DNA from: Amycolatopsis endophytica
Lineage (GTDB): Bacteria; Actinomycetota; Actinomycetes; Mycobacteriales; Pseudonocardiaceae
Length of the DNA: 64,000 nt
Direction of reading: 5' to 3'
Assembly (NCBI RefSeq): GCF_013410405.1
Contig: NZ_JACCFK010000001.1
Location: 4,278,001 to 4,342,000, forward strand
The translations under genes and the position numbers were made by a program. How positions within the stretch are numbered: position 1 is the stretch's first letter; every line of letters begins with the position of its first letter. The notes below the pieces were generated by a model. It saw only the letters and a list, made by a program, of their open reading frames with translations, searched no databases and was not told the origin of the DNA. Positions 54,015 to 62,488 of the stretch are shown here, piece by piece.

Positions 54015-56252
54015 TTGAGCATCGTCGGCACCAGGGTGGTCCGGATCGAGGACCACCAGCTGATCACGCGGGGCGGGACCTACGTCGAGGATCTGCGGGT
54101 GGAGGCGCTGACCGGTGCGGTGCACGCGATGTTCGTGCGCAGCCCGGTCGCGCACGCGCGCGTCACCGTCGACGCCTCCGCCGCGCTCGACGCGCCGGGC
54201 GTCGTCGCGGTCTACACGGCCGCCGACCTCGACCTCGCGCCGCACAAGGCCGGTCCGGTCGTCGAACCGTGGCTCGCCGACGGCGTCGTGCGCTACGTCG
54301 GCGAGCCGGTCGCGCTCGTGCTCACCGAGGAGCGCTACCAGCTCGCGGACGCCGCCGAGCTGGTCGACGTCGATTACGACCCGCTGGACGTCGTCGCGAG
54401 CATCGACGCGGCACTGACCGGCGAGACCGTCCTGTTTCCCGACCAGGGCACCAATGTCCTCCAGGCCGGCGACGGCGAGTTCGACGACGCGGCCTTCGCC
54501 GGCTGCGAGGTCGTGCTGTCGCACACGATCCTGAACCAGCGGGTCGCGCCGGCGCCGCTGGAGGTGCGCGGCGCGGCCTGCGCATGGGGCGAAGACGGCC
54601 GGTTGACGTTGTGGCTGTCGACGCAGAACGCGCAGATCTCGCGCGCCACCGTGGCGAAGGGACTCGGCGTCGAGGCGGCGGACGTCCGCGTGGTCACGCC
54701 CGACGTCGGCGGCGGGTTCGGCGCGAAGATCGGCACCGATCCGGAGTCGGTGGTGCTGGGCTGGGCGTCGAAGCGCTCCGGCCGCGCGATCCGCTGGGTG
54801 GAGACCCGCAGCGAAAACCTGGTCTCGATGACGCACGGCCGCGCGCAGCAGAACACCGTCACCATCGGCGGGCGCCGCGACGGCACCGTGCTCGCGTTCC
54901 GGCTGGAGGTCGTGCAGGACGCCGGCGCCTACCCGCGCACGATGTTCCTGCCCACGCTCACCGAGCTGATGGCCACCGGCGTCTACCACTTCCCGAAGGT
55001 GGAGACGAGCAACCGCGCCGTCGTCACCAACACCACGCCCATCGCGGCGTACCGGGGCGCCGGGCGACCGGAGGCCACGGCGGCGATCGAGCGCGCGATG
55101 GACCTCTTCGCCGCCGAGATCGGCATGGACCCGGCCGAGGTCCGGCGCGTCAACTTCATCCGGCCCGACGAGTTTCCCTACTCCTCGCCGACCGGTGCCA
55201 CCTACGACACCGGCGAGTACGCGAAGGCGCTGGACCAGGTCCTGGAGGCCGCGGGCTACGCGGATCTGCGCGCCGAGCAGGCCCGGCGACGCGAGGCGGG
55301 CGATCCGGTGGCGCTCGGGCTCGGGCTGGCCACCTACGTCGAGATCACCGGTGGTGACTCGGGCGGCGAGAGCGGGAAGATCACCGTCAACCCGGACGGC
55401 TCGGTCACCGCGTGGACCGGTTCCTCACCGCACGGGCAGGGCCTGGACAGCACGCTGGCGATGCTGTTGTCCGACCAGCTCGGCGTGCCGATGGACCGCA
55501 TCACGATCCGGCACGGCGACACCGACGAGGTGCCCAGGGCGATCGGCACGTTCGGGTCGCGGTCGCTGCAGCTGGGCGGTTCCGCGCTGCGTCAGGCCGC
55601 CGACCAGGTGATCGAGCAGGCCCGCGCGCTGGCCGCCGACCGGCTGGAGGCCAGCCCGGACGACCTGGAGCTGTCCGAAGGTGTCTTCGGGGTGCGGGGC
55701 GCACCGGCGAGCGGCGGGGTCACCTGGGCGCAGATCGCCGAGCAGACCGACCTGACGGCCGACGTGTGGTTCGGCGACGGTTCTCCCACCTTCCCGTTCG
55801 GCGCCCACCTGGCCGTCGTCGAGGTCGACACGCTCACCGGGAAGGTCGTGCTGAAGCGGATCATCGCCTGCGACGACGCCGGACCCGTCGTGAACCCGCT
55901 CGCCTTCCAGGGGCAGCGGCACGGCGGGCTCGGCCAGGGCGCGGCGCAGGCGCTGCTGGAGGTCATGAACTACGACGCCGACGGCAACCCGACCACGGCG
56001 ACACTGGCGGACTACTCGTTCATCTCCGCGCCCGAGCTGCCGGACTTCGAACTGGTCGATTCCGAGACGCCCACGACGCGGAACCTGCTGGGTGTCAAGG
56101 GAATCGGGGAGGCCGCGACGATCGGCTCGACACCCGCGGTGCACAACGCGGTCGTCGACGCGCTGTCCCACCTGGGCGTGCGTCATCTCGACATGCCCAC
56201 CACCCCGCTGCGGGTCTGGCAGGCGCTCACCGAAGCGAGGAAGGCGAACTGA
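54015..56252 (+). CDS. Molybdenum hydroxylase large subunit (xanthine/aldehyde oxidase family)
   Basis: 745 residues from TTG 54015, placed by GGGAGG six bases upstream. [15 protein letters not shown] begins the N-terminal domain. [14 protein letters not shown] and [19 protein letters not shown] bind the molybdopterin cofactor, and [25 protein letters not shown] carries the catalytic Glu. The AYRGAGRPE loop lacks the CSFR Cys of true CO dehydrogenase, so a form II or other hydroxylase is indicated. It works with the 2Fe-2S and FAD subunits that follow directly. The substrate is unknown. Confidence 0.9.
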   Translation: MSIVGTRVVRIEDHQLITRGGTYVEDLRVEALTGAVHAMFVRSPVAHARVTVDASAALDAPGVVAVYTAADLDLAPHKAGPVVEPWLADGVVRYVGEPVALVLTEERYQLADAAELVDVDYDPLDVVASIDAALTGETVLFPDQGTNVLQAGDGEFDDAAFAGCEVVLSHTILNQRVAPAPLEVRGAACAWGEDGRLTLWLSTQNAQISRATVAKGLGVEAADVRVVTPDVGGGFGAKIGTDPESVVLGWASKRSGRAIRWVETRSENLVSMTHGRAQQNTVTIGGRRDGTVLAFRLEVVQDAGAYPRTMFLPTLTELMATGVYHFPKVETSNRAVVTNTTPIAAYRGAGRPEATAAIERAMDLFAAEIGMDPAEVRRVNFIRPDEFPYSSPTGATYDTGEYAKALDQVLEAAGYADLRAEQARRREAGDPVALGLGLATYVEITGGDSGGESGKITVNPDGSVTAWTGSSPHGQGLDSTLAMLLSDQLGVPMDRITIRHGDTDEVPRAIGTFGSRSLQLGGSALRQAADQVIEQARALAADRLEASPDDLELSEGVFGVRGAPASGGVTWAQIAEQTDLTADVWFGDGSPTFPFGAHLAVVEVDTLTGKVVLKRIIACDDAGPVVNPLAFQGQRHGGLGQGAAQALLEVMNYDADGNPTTATLADYSFISAPELPDFELVDSETPTTRNLLGVKGIGEAATIGSTPAVHNAVVDALSHLGVRHLDMPTTPLRVWQALTEARKAN

Positions 56253-56253
56253 C

Positions 56254-56724
56254 GTGAAGGTCTCGATCGAGATCAACGGCACGACGGTCTCCGAGGAGGT
56301 CGAGGACCGGACCCTGCTGGTCCACTTCGTGCGTGAGCAGGCAGGCCTGACGGCGACGAACATCGGGTGCGACACCACGTCGTGCGGGGCGTGCACGGTG
56401 CTGCTCGACGGCGAGTCCGTCAAGTCGTGCACGGTGCTGGCCGCGCAGGCCGACGGTCATGCGGTGACGACGCTGGAGGGACTGCACGGCGACGAGGGCG
56501 ATCTGCATCCGCTGCAGCGGGCCTTCCGCGAGGAACACGGTCTGCAGTGCGGGTTCTGCACGCCCGGCATGATCATGGCCTCGGTCTCGTTGCTGGAGGG
56601 CAACCCGAAGCCGACGCGGCAGGAGGTGCGTGACGGTCTGGAGGGGAACCTGTGCCGCTGCACGGGTTACCACAACATCGTCAACGCGGTGATGAACGCC
56701 TCGGGTCAGGAGGTCCAGCGGTGA
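56254..56724 (+). CDS. Molybdenum hydroxylase 2Fe-2S subunit
   Basis: 156 residues from GTG 56254. The plant-type 2Fe-2S site is [16 protein letters not shown] plus SCTVLAAQ; the second cluster is [10 protein letters not shown] and [15 protein letters not shown]. It passes electrons from the Mo site to FAD. It begins one base after the large-subunit stop and overlaps the FAD gene by 4 bases. Confidence 0.95.
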   Translation: MKVSIEINGTTVSEEVEDRTLLVHFVREQAGLTATNIGCDTTSCGACTVLLDGESVKSCTVLAAQADGHAVTTLEGLHGDEGDLHPLQRAFREEHGLQCGFCTPGMIMASVSLLEGNPKPTRQEVRDGLEGNLCRCTGYHNIVNAVMNASGQEVQR

Positions 56725-57536
56725 TCCCGGCCCGGTTCACCTACCAGCGAGCGTCCTCTGTGGACGAAGCGCTCGCGGCGGTCGCCGAGCACGGCGACGA
56801 CGCGAAGCTCCTCGCCGGCGGGCAGTCGTTGCTACCGTTGATGAAGCTGCGGTTCGCCGCACCCGAACTGATCGTCGACATCGGACCGCTCGACGAGCTA
56901 CGGTACGTGCGGTTGGATGGTGACGAGCTCGCCGTCGGAGCCATGACGCGCCACCACGACCTGCAGCACGACGCGGTACTGGCCGAACATGCACCGGTGC
57001 TCGCGCAGGTTGCGGCATCGGTGGGAGACCCGCAGATCCGCCACCGCGGCACGATCGGCGGTTCCCTGGTGCACGCGGACCCGGCCGCTGATCTTCCCGC
57101 GGCCGTCCTGGCGCTCGACGGGACGCTGATCGCGCGCGGTCCTTCGGGCGAGCGCCGGATCCCGGCCGCCGAGTTCTTCCAGGGCCCGTTCGAAACCCCG
57201 TTGGCGCCGGAGGAGTTGCTGACCGAGATCCGTGTGCCGGTGCAGGACGGTCTCGGGTGGGGGTTCGAGAAGTTCACCCGCCGTGCCCTGGACTGGGCGA
57301 TCGTCGGCGTGGTGGTCGCCGGACGGTCGGTGGCGCTGGTCAACATGGGCGGGACACCCTTGCGGGCTTCTGCGGTGGAGGCGGCGTTGGCTCGCGGTGC
57401 TTCGGCTGCGGAGGCGGCTTCGGTTGCGGCTGAGGGGACTTCGCCTGCCGATGAGCCTCATGCGACGGTTGAGTACCGGGAGCATTTGGCGCGTGTGCTG
57501 ACCGAGCGGGCTTTGGTTTCCGCTGGGGTTTCTTGA
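56721..57536 (+). CDS. Molybdenum hydroxylase FAD subunit
   Basis: 271 residues from GTG 56721. FAD-binding motifs are [16 protein letters not shown] and [19 protein letters not shown]; a CO-dehydrogenase-flavoprotein C-terminal domain follows. The order large-small-medium differs from the M-S-L order of classic cox operons. Codons in the last ~150 bases (57350-57536) are less GC-biased, with many T-ending codons, unlike the rest of the operon. Confidence 0.93.
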   Translation: MIPARFTYQRASSVDEALAAVAEHGDDAKLLAGGQSLLPLMKLRFAAPELIVDIGPLDELRYVRLDGDELAVGAMTRHHDLQHDAVLAEHAPVLAQVAASVGDPQIRHRGTIGGSLVHADPAADLPAAVLALDGTLIARGPSGERRIPAAEFFQGPFETPLAPEELLTEIRVPVQDGLGWGFEKFTRRALDWAIVGVVVAGRSVALVNMGGTPLRASAVEAALARGASAAEAASVAAEGTSPADEPHATVEYREHLARVLTERALVSAGVS

Positions 57537-57540
57537 GGGG

Positions 57541-57735
57541 GCGCCACGCGGGTTTCTCAAGCGTCGGCTTCGGTTCGCTACGCCCCGATTGTGGCCGCCG
57601 ATCAGGCGGGGTCAAGGCGGAAAGAGTACCTTGACCCCGCCTGATCGTCCGCAGAACCGGACTGTGGATCGGGTCCGGGAGGGGCGGATCAACTGCGAGC
57701 CTGCGAGCCCGGCGCTTGAGGTACCCGCGTAGCGC
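57541..57735. repeat. Nested inverted-repeat intergenic element, copy 2
   Basis: The plus strand here matches the minus strand of the element at 29150-29709 over its flank (CACGCGGGTTTCT, CGGCTTCG, TTCGCTACGCC) and over the hairpin with its GGAAAGAGT loop and the GCAGAAC tail. The far flank carries the inverted counterpart ending in CCCGCGTAGCG. It lacks the central 21-bp units. It again sits between convergent genes. Confidence 0.7.
57599..57647. terminator. Large hairpin between convergent genes, copy 2
   Basis: Perfect 19-bp arms (57599-57617 and 57629-57647) flank an 11-base loop. It separates the FAD-subunit gene from the convergent RraA gene, a position and structure suited to bidirectional termination. 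No U-tract follows. Confidence 0.6.
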
Positions 57736-57747
57736 GCCGCGGACCGG

Positions 57748-58215
57748 CTACGAAAGCAGAACAACCCCGTCATCATCCGCGTACAGCGAATCGCCGGGAA
57801 CGAACGTCACCCCGCCGAATCCGACCGGCACATCCACGGCCCCATTCCCGGCCTTGCTGGATTTCCGCGGATTGGTCCCCAAAGCCTTGATCCCCAGGGC
57901 CAATCCGGCAAGCACCGCCGAATCGCGCACCGCGCCGTTGATCACCAGCCCGGCCCAGCCGTTCTCGACCGCCGACGCCGCGATCAGGTCGCCGGTCAAC
58001 GCCGTGTGCAGGGAACCCCGTCCGTCGACGACCAGCACGGCACCGTCGCCGGGTGTGCGGAGCAATTCACGGACCAGGCCGTTGTCCTGGTAGCACGACA
58101 CAGTCCGGACCCGTCCGGAGAACGTGCGGTGTGCTCCGAACTGGCGGAACTGCGTGTCGCACACCCGGAGGTCGTCGCCGTGCTCGTCGACCAGGTCGGC
58201 GGTGGAGAAGGTCAC
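57748..58215 (-). CDS. RraA/HMG-aldolase-family protein
   Basis: 155 residues from GTG 58215, whose GTGA overlaps the ArsR stop by 4 bases. [21 protein letters not shown] begins the family; [39 protein letters not shown] contains the conserved Gly-rich and Arg-Asp (VRDS) site. Members either inhibit RNase E (RraA) or are class II 4-hydroxy-4-methyl-2-oxoglutarate/oxaloacetate aldolases. The sequence does not decide between these. Confidence 0.85.
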   Translation of the reverse strand: MTFSTADLVDEHGDDLRVCDTQFRQFGAHRTFSGRVRTVSCYQDNGLVRELLRTPGDGAVLVVDGRGSLHTALTGDLIAASAVENGWAGLVINGAVRDSAVLAGLALGIKALGTNPRKSSKAGNGAVDVPVGFGGVTFVPGDSLYADDDGVVLLS

Positions 58216-58511
58216 CCGGATCGCCTTTCGTCGTGGTGAGCTTGCCGGATCGAGTCCAGCAAGCCGGGGAAGCGCGCGCTGACCTCGGCCCGGCGCAGGG
58301 TCACGAAACTGCCGTTGCCCGCGTCCCGCTGCCGGATCAGCCCCGCCTGCCGCAGCACCCGCCAGTGGTGGGTACGAGTCGACTTGGCGACCGGCAGATC
58401 GAACGACGCGCACGCGTGCTCGCCGTCCGTGCGGTCCAGCAGGTCGACGACCACCCCGCGCCGGTGCGGATCGGCCAGCGCCGACAGCACGGTGCCCAGA
58501 TCGAGGTCCAT
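58212..58511 (-). CDS. ArsR-family transcriptional regulator
   Basis: 99 residues. The winged helix includes [42 protein letters not shown] and a wing with [10 protein letters not shown]. There is no metal-binding Cys pair of the ArsR/SmtB type, so it probably senses an organic ligand or only DNA context. It is divergent from the HAD gene across a short palindrome. Confidence 0.88.
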   Translation of the reverse strand: MDLDLGTVLSALADPHRRGVVVDLLDRTDGEHACASFDLPVAKSTRTHHWRVLRQAGLIRQRDAGNGSFVTLRRAEVSARFPGLLDSIRQAHHDERRSG

Positions 58512-58529
58512 CGCGCTTCCCCTTGTCGT

Positions 58530-58551
58530 AGGTACGAAGACGATAGTACCT
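58530..58551. promoter_or_regulatory. Palindromic operator between arsR and the HAD gene
   Basis: AGGTAC (58530-58535) and GTACCT (58546-58551) form a 6-bp inverted repeat spaced by 10 bases. It lies 19 bases upstream of the ArsR start and 9 bases before the HAD start. It is a likely ArsR-type binding site controlling both directions. Confidence 0.5.
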
Positions 58552-58559
58552 TCTGGAGC

Positions 58560-59159
58560 ATGCTGCTCGTCTTCGACATCAACGAAACCCTGCTCGACCT
58601 CGCGCCCCTGGACGAGGTCCTCGGCGGGACCGAGGTCCGGACCCGCTGGTTCGACCTGGTCATCCGCACCGCGCTGGTGGTCACCGCGAGCGGCCGGTAC
58701 CAGGACTTCGCCGAGATCGCCGGGGCCTGCGCCCGCACCGTGGCACCCGAGGCGGACGTGCCCGCGCTCGGCCGGACCCTGCGGTCGCTGCCCCCGCACC
58801 CGGACGTCGTGCCCGCGCTGACGGAGCTGCGCGAACAGGGGCACCGGCTGGTCGCGCTCGGCAACTCGCCGCAGGCCGTGGTGGAGTCGCAGGTCGCCGA
58901 CCTCGGGTTCGACGCGGTGTACTCGGCCGAGGCGGCCGGGGCGCTCAAACCATCGCCGAAAGCGTATGCGCTGGTCGAGCACGGCGGCGAGCCCCCGGTG
59001 ATGATCGCCGCGCACGACTGGGACATCGCCGGAGCGCAGGCCGCCGGGATGCGCACGGCCTTCGTCACCCGCGACGGCCGTCTCCCGCTGCCCGCCCACC
59101 CGAGTCCGGAGTGGACGGTCACTGACCTGGCCGTGTGGGCCCGCTCCCTCCGCCCCTGA
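58560..59159 (+). CDS. HAD-superfamily hydrolase (type II haloacid dehalogenase-like)
   Basis: 199 residues from ATG 58560. [11 protein letters not shown] carries the nucleophile Asp (motif I), [10 protein letters not shown] the Ser/Asn of motif [10 protein letters not shown] the Lys of motif III, and [17 protein letters not shown] the acidic motif IV. The order fits (S)-2-haloacid dehalogenase-like hydrolases. The real substrate is unknown. It is divergent from arsR and probably under its control. Confidence 0.87.
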   Translation: MLLVFDINETLLDLAPLDEVLGGTEVRTRWFDLVIRTALVVTASGRYQDFAEIAGACARTVAPEADVPALGRTLRSLPPHPDVVPALTELREQGHRLVALGNSPQAVVESQVADLGFDAVYSAEAAGALKPSPKAYALVEHGGEPPVMIAAHDWDIAGAQAAGMRTAFVTRDGRLPLPAHPSPEWTVTDLAVWARSLRP

Positions 59160-59175
59160 CCCCGCGTCCCGCACC

Positions 59176-59280
59176 GGCCAACACGGTGACCCGAGCGGCC
59201 AACACGGTGACCCGAGCGGCCAACACGGTGACCGGAGCGGCCAACACGGTGACCGGGGCGGCCAACACGGTGACCGGGGC
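59176..59280. repeat. 21-bp tandem repeat, five units
   Basis: Five copies of GGCCAACACGGTGACCSGRGC follow each other exactly at 21-base spacing; units differ only in one or two bases. The same GGCCAACACGG core occurs in the palindromic block at 29335-29461. The array lies between the HAD gene and the groEL remnant. It is open in a frame reading NTVTRAA/NTVTGAA, but no gene is credible. Confidence 0.85.
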
Positions 59281-59325
59281 GGCACTCGGCGCACTGGCCG
59301 ATCTGGACGCGGGCCGCGCGCGTGC

Positions 59326-60000
59326 AGTGAGAAGATCACCACGGTGCGGCAGCTGATGCCGTTGCTGGACAAGGTGATGCGGGCGCCGCGGCCGCTCGTG
59401 GTCATCGCCGAGACCGTCGAGGGCACGGCGCTGAACATGCTCGTGCACAACCACGTCAACGGCACCTTTCAGGCGTGCGCGATCCGCGCGCGGGTTCGGC
59501 GACCGCCGCCTGCACAAGCTGGAGGACCTCGCCGCGGTCGCCGGGGTCACCGAGAACACGACGACGATCGTCGGCGGGGCGGCGCTGCTGCACGCCGAGA
59601 AGGTCCTCACCGACACCGGCCTGTCCGGCGACTACGCCACAGGGGCGGAAATCGTGCGGCGGGCACTGGCCGAACCGGCGTCGCTCATCGCGGCCAACGC
59701 CGGCTACCCGGCCGACGAGGTCGTCGCGCGCACCCGCGAACTCGGCGACGACGACGGGGTCGACGCACTGCTCGGCCGGTGTGGCGACATGATCGAGATG
59801 GGGATCATCGACCCCTGCGGGTGTGCCGGTCGGCGCTGCGGAACGGCGCTTCGGTCGCCGGGCTGCTGCTCACGACCAACTCACTGATCGGCGAGGAGCA
59901 GACCCCGTGGGGTGGCAGCCCGGCGCTGATGACCGAGTTCGGTCCGCTGGACGAGGGGCTGCACCAGCCCTCGCCCGGGATGGGCCCGTCCGTGGGCTGA
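59326..60000 (+). pseudogene. Degraded groEL (Hsp60) fragment
   Basis: Homology to GroEL begins at SEKITTVRQLMPLLDKVM (59326, frame 1) with LVVIAETVEGTALNMLV and VNGTFQACAIRA, near residue 230 of normal GroEL. It shifts to frame 2 near 59490 (FGDRRLHKLEDLAAVAG, ENTTTIVGG, HAEKVLTDTG, LAEPASLIAANAGYPADEVV, DMIEMGIIDP). It returns to frame 1 near 59815 (CRSALRNGASVAGLLLTTNSLIG). The entire N-terminal half and two internal blocks (about 300-320 and 340-400) are missing. It is not a working chaperonin. The 21-bp array lies just upstream of the break. Confidence 0.88.
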
Positions 60001-60163
60001 TCCCGTGATCGTTCGTCAGGTGGAACGTCACGACAGAGACACCAACGCAGCAGAGCACGTCAGTACATCCGGAAACCGTTCCGGCGGACCGGGACCTGCG
60101 GGCCATCCGGCCGGGATAGTGGTGGACGCGAGCGGGGATCCGCTGATCCTCGCCCTGCCGCAC

Positions 60164-60180
60164 GGCACGGCCGCCGTGCC
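60164..60180. terminator. Short GC-rich palindrome downstream of the reductase gene
   Basis: GGCACGGC (60164-60171) and GCCGTGCC (60173-60180) are inverted copies with almost no spacer; realistically a 6-bp stem. It lies 13 bases beyond the reductase stop. There is no U-tract. The rest of 60001-60192 shows nothing recognisable. Confidence 0.3.
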
Positions 60181-60192
60181 GGCTGTTCCGGG

Positions 60193-60924
60193 TCAGCTCC
60201 CGCTGGGACCGAAGCGTTCGGTTTTGACGCGTCGCGGATCGTGGCCGAGCGCGACGAGGACGTTGGCGACCGTCTCGACGAACCCGGTCGGCCCGCACAC
60301 GAAACACTGCGGGGAGAACTCGGCGGGCCAGCCCGCGGTGTTCACGTCCGCGACCGCGATCCGGTGCGGTTCGCCCGGCCACCCGTCCGGGGCCTTGCGC
60401 GTGTACAGGACAGTCACGTCCAGACCGGGTTCCGGGCGCCGCAGCTCGTCGGCGTAGTACACGTCCTCCGGGGTTCGCACCGAGTACAGCAGCTTGAACG
60501 GCGCGCGACCACCCACCTGCCGCCGGGCGCGGATCATCGCCATCACGGGCACGATCCCCGCGCCACCCGCGATCAGCAACACCGGATCGGGTGAGGCGGG
60601 CCGCCATACGAACCACCCGCCCACCGGGCCCCGCAGCTCGACGGGGTCACCGACCGTGAACACTTCGGTCAGGAACGGTGACACCTCACCGTCGGGCACG
60701 CGCTGCACGGTGATCTCGATGCGCTCGCCGTCTGTCGGCGACGCCAGCGAGTACGTGCGGGTGGTGCTGTAGCCGTCCTCGGCGGTGAGCCGGATGTCGA
60801 CGTGCTGCCCGGCGAGGTGCCCCGGCCAGCCCGGCACGTCGAGCACGAGCGTGCGGGCGGTGGGTGTCTCGTCGCGGCCCTCGGCCAGGCGACCCACGCG
60901 CCAGGCCAGCTTTCCCCGGACCAC
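60193..60924 (-). CDS. FAD/NAD(P)-binding oxidoreductase (ferredoxin-reductase fold)
   Basis: 243 residues from GTG 60924, 4 bases after the MsrP-like gene. RTYSLASP binds FAD, LLIAGGAGIVPVMAMIR and CGPTGFVETVANVL bind NAD(P)H. No 2Fe-2S domain is attached. Directly coupled to the molybdoenzyme, it is likely its electron donor, replacing the membrane heme protein MsrQ (inference). Confidence 0.88.
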   Translation of the reverse strand: MVRGKLAWRVGRLAEGRDETPTARTLVLDVPGWPGHLAGQHVDIRLTAEDGYSTTRTYSLASPTDGERIEITVQRVPDGEVSPFLTEVFTVGDPVELRGPVGGWFVWRPASPDPVLLIAGGAGIVPVMAMIRARRQVGGRAPFKLLYSVRTPEDVYYADELRRPEPGLDVTVLYTRKAPDGWPGEPHRIAVADVNTAGWPAEFSPQCFVCGPTGFVETVANVLVALGHDPRRVKTERFGPSGS

Positions 60925-60928
60925 GCGC

Positions 60929-61528
60929 TCAGTCCCCCTGGTAGCGCTGTTCGCGCCAGGGGTCGCCGTAGTCGTGGTAGCCCGCCGCCTCCCAGAAACC
61001 GGGCTCGTCGTCGAGCATCAGCCGCAGGCCCTTGACCCACTTGGCGGACTTCCAGAAGTACAGGTGCGGCACCAGCAGACGCGCGGGCCCGCCGTGCTCC
61101 GAGGTCAGGTCCTCGCCGTCGAACTCGAACGCGATCCACGCCTGGCCGTCGAGCAGGTCCTCCAGCGGCAGGTTCGTGGTGTAGCCGCCGTGGGCCTGCA
61201 CCATCGCGTAGTCCGCCGCGGTGTCCACGTCCTCCAGCAGGGTGTCCAGCGAGACACCACGCCACGTCGTGTCCAGCTTCGACCAGCGGGTCACGCAGTG
61301 GATGTCCACGGTGGGCGTCTCGGACGGCAACGCCAGCAGGTCGGACCACGACCACTCGTGCCGCAGGCCCGACTCGGTCGTCACGGTGAAGGTCCAGTTC
61401 TCCGTCCGGATCCGCGGTGTCGGCCCGGCGGACAGGACGGGGAAGTCCTCCACCAGGTACTGCCCGGGCGGCAGCCGCTCGTCCGCCGACCTCGCCCGTC
61501 CCCGGAATCCCGGTGTCACGATGCCCAT
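60929..61528 (-). CDS. Sulfite-oxidase/MsrP-like molybdopterin enzyme, cytoplasmic
   Basis: 199 residues. WSWSDLLALPSETPTVDIHCVTRWSK carries the Mo-ligand Cys (HCVTRW) and is followed by YTTNLPLEDLL, LTSEHGGPARLLVPHLYFWKSAKWVKGL, the molybdopterin pocket. No Tat signal is visible (MGIVTPGFRGRARSADE lacks a hydrophobic stretch), unlike periplasmic MsrP. The substrate could be an S- or N-oxide. It forms a two-gene unit with the reductase and is divergent from the LLM gene. Confidence 0.88.
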   Translation of the reverse strand: MGIVTPGFRGRARSADERLPPGQYLVEDFPVLSAGPTPRIRTENWTFTVTTESGLRHEWSWSDLLALPSETPTVDIHCVTRWSKLDTTWRGVSLDTLLEDVDTAADYAMVQAHGGYTTNLPLEDLLDGQAWIAFEFDGEDLTSEHGGPARLLVPHLYFWKSAKWVKGLRLMLDDEPGFWEAAGYHDYGDPWREQRYQGD

Positions 61529-61566
61529 GCCGGAAGTCTAAGCAACCGGGGTTGCCACCACCCCAC

Positions 61567-61580
61567 TAGAACATGTTCTA
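61567..61580. promoter_or_regulatory. Perfect palindrome matching the KstR operator pattern
   Basis: TAGAACATGTTCTA is a perfect 14-base palindrome and fits the published KstR consensus TNNAACNNGTTNNA. It lies in the 88-base region between the divergent molybdoenzyme and LLM genes, 37 bases before the LLM start and 39 bases before the molybdoenzyme start. Confidence 0.6.
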
Positions 61581-61616
61581 ATCGAGGCCGGTGTCGTCGG
61601 AGACGGGAGGCCGTCC

Positions 61617-62459
61617 GTGCGGTATGGGGTCGTGCTGTTCACGAGTGACCGGGGGATCACGCCCGCCGCGGCGGCGCGGGCGGCGGAACACGCGGGTTTC
61701 GACTCCTTCGCCGTGCCCGAGCACACCCACATCCCGGTCAAGCGCGAGGCCGCCCACCCCGGCACCGGCACGGCCGAGCTGCCCGACGACCGCTACCTGC
61801 GCACGCTCGACCCGTGGGTCGCGCTCGCGACGGCGTCCTCGGTGACCAGCCGCATCACGTTGTCGACCGCCGTCGCGCTGCCCGCCGAGCACGACGTGAT
61901 CACCCTGGCCAAGACGATCGCCTCGCTGGACCACCTCTCCGGCGGCCGCGTCGTGCTCGGCGCGGGCTTCGGCTGGAACGTGGACGAGCTGACCGACCAC
62001 GGCGTCCCGGCGGGGAAACGGCGCACCGTCACGCGCGAGTACCTGGAAGCGATGCGCGCGCTGTGGACGGCCGACGAGGCGGAGTACCGGGGCGAGTTCG
62101 TCCGGTTCGGACCGTCCTGGGCGTACCCGAAACCGTCCGGGACGGTCCCGGTGGTGATCGGCGCGGGCGGCACCGAGCGGACCTTCGCATGGATCGCCCG
62201 CTCCGCGGACGGCTGGCTGACCACGCCTCGGGACCGCGAACTGGACGACAAGGTCCGCCTGCTGCGCAAGATCTGGCAGGACGCCGGCCGCGACGGCGAC
62301 CCGCGGGTGATCGCGCTGGCGGGCAAGCCGGATCCGGACGTGCTGGCGCACTGGCGGTCGCTCGGTGTGACCGAGGTGCTGTTCGGCCTTCCGGACCGGG
62401 CCGCCGACGAGGTCTCCGCCTACATCGCCAAGCTGGGGGAGCGGCTCGGCCTCGGCTGA
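61617..62459 (+). CDS. LLM-class F420-dependent oxidoreductase
   Basis: 280 residues from GTG 61617, with GGGAGG 6 bases upstream. The luciferase-like TIM barrel is seen in AEHAGFDSFAVPEHTHIP, RITLSTAVALPAEHDVITLAKTIASLDHLSGGRVVLGAGFGWNVDEL and IGAGGTERTFAWIARSADGWL. The pattern after the Gly-rich strand fits F420- rather than FMN-dependent members. A KstR-type palindrome upstream suggests a role in sterol or lipid breakdown. Confidence 0.88.
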   Translation: MRYGVVLFTSDRGITPAAAARAAEHAGFDSFAVPEHTHIPVKREAAHPGTGTAELPDDRYLRTLDPWVALATASSVTSRITLSTAVALPAEHDVITLAKTIASLDHLSGGRVVLGAGFGWNVDELTDHGVPAGKRRTVTREYLEAMRALWTADEAEYRGEFVRFGPSWAYPKPSGTVPVVIGAGGTERTFAWIARSADGWLTTPRDRELDDKVRLLRKIWQDAGRDGDPRVIALAGKPDPDVLAHWRSLGVTEVLFGLPDRAADEVSAYIAKLGERLGLG

Positions 62460-62488
62460 GCCCCGCGCGAGTTCGGCGTGCGCGCGCG

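Noticed and set aside
54015..57536. Carbon monoxide dehydrogenase (form I)
   Set aside because: The large subunit has AYRGAGRPE instead of the CSFR-containing loop, and gene order is L-S-M.
59135..59356. Short frame translating the 21-bp array as NTVTRAA/NTVTGAA repeats
   Set aside because: It starts inside the HAD gene, consists mostly of the tandem repeat and has no ribosome site of its own. The repeat is better explained as noncoding.
60001..60110. Cys-containing minus-strand peptide frame (CTDVLCCVGVSVV) after the groEL remnant
   Set aside because: It is an internal part of a longer antisense frame with no own start or ribosome site and no precursor-peptide partner genes nearby.
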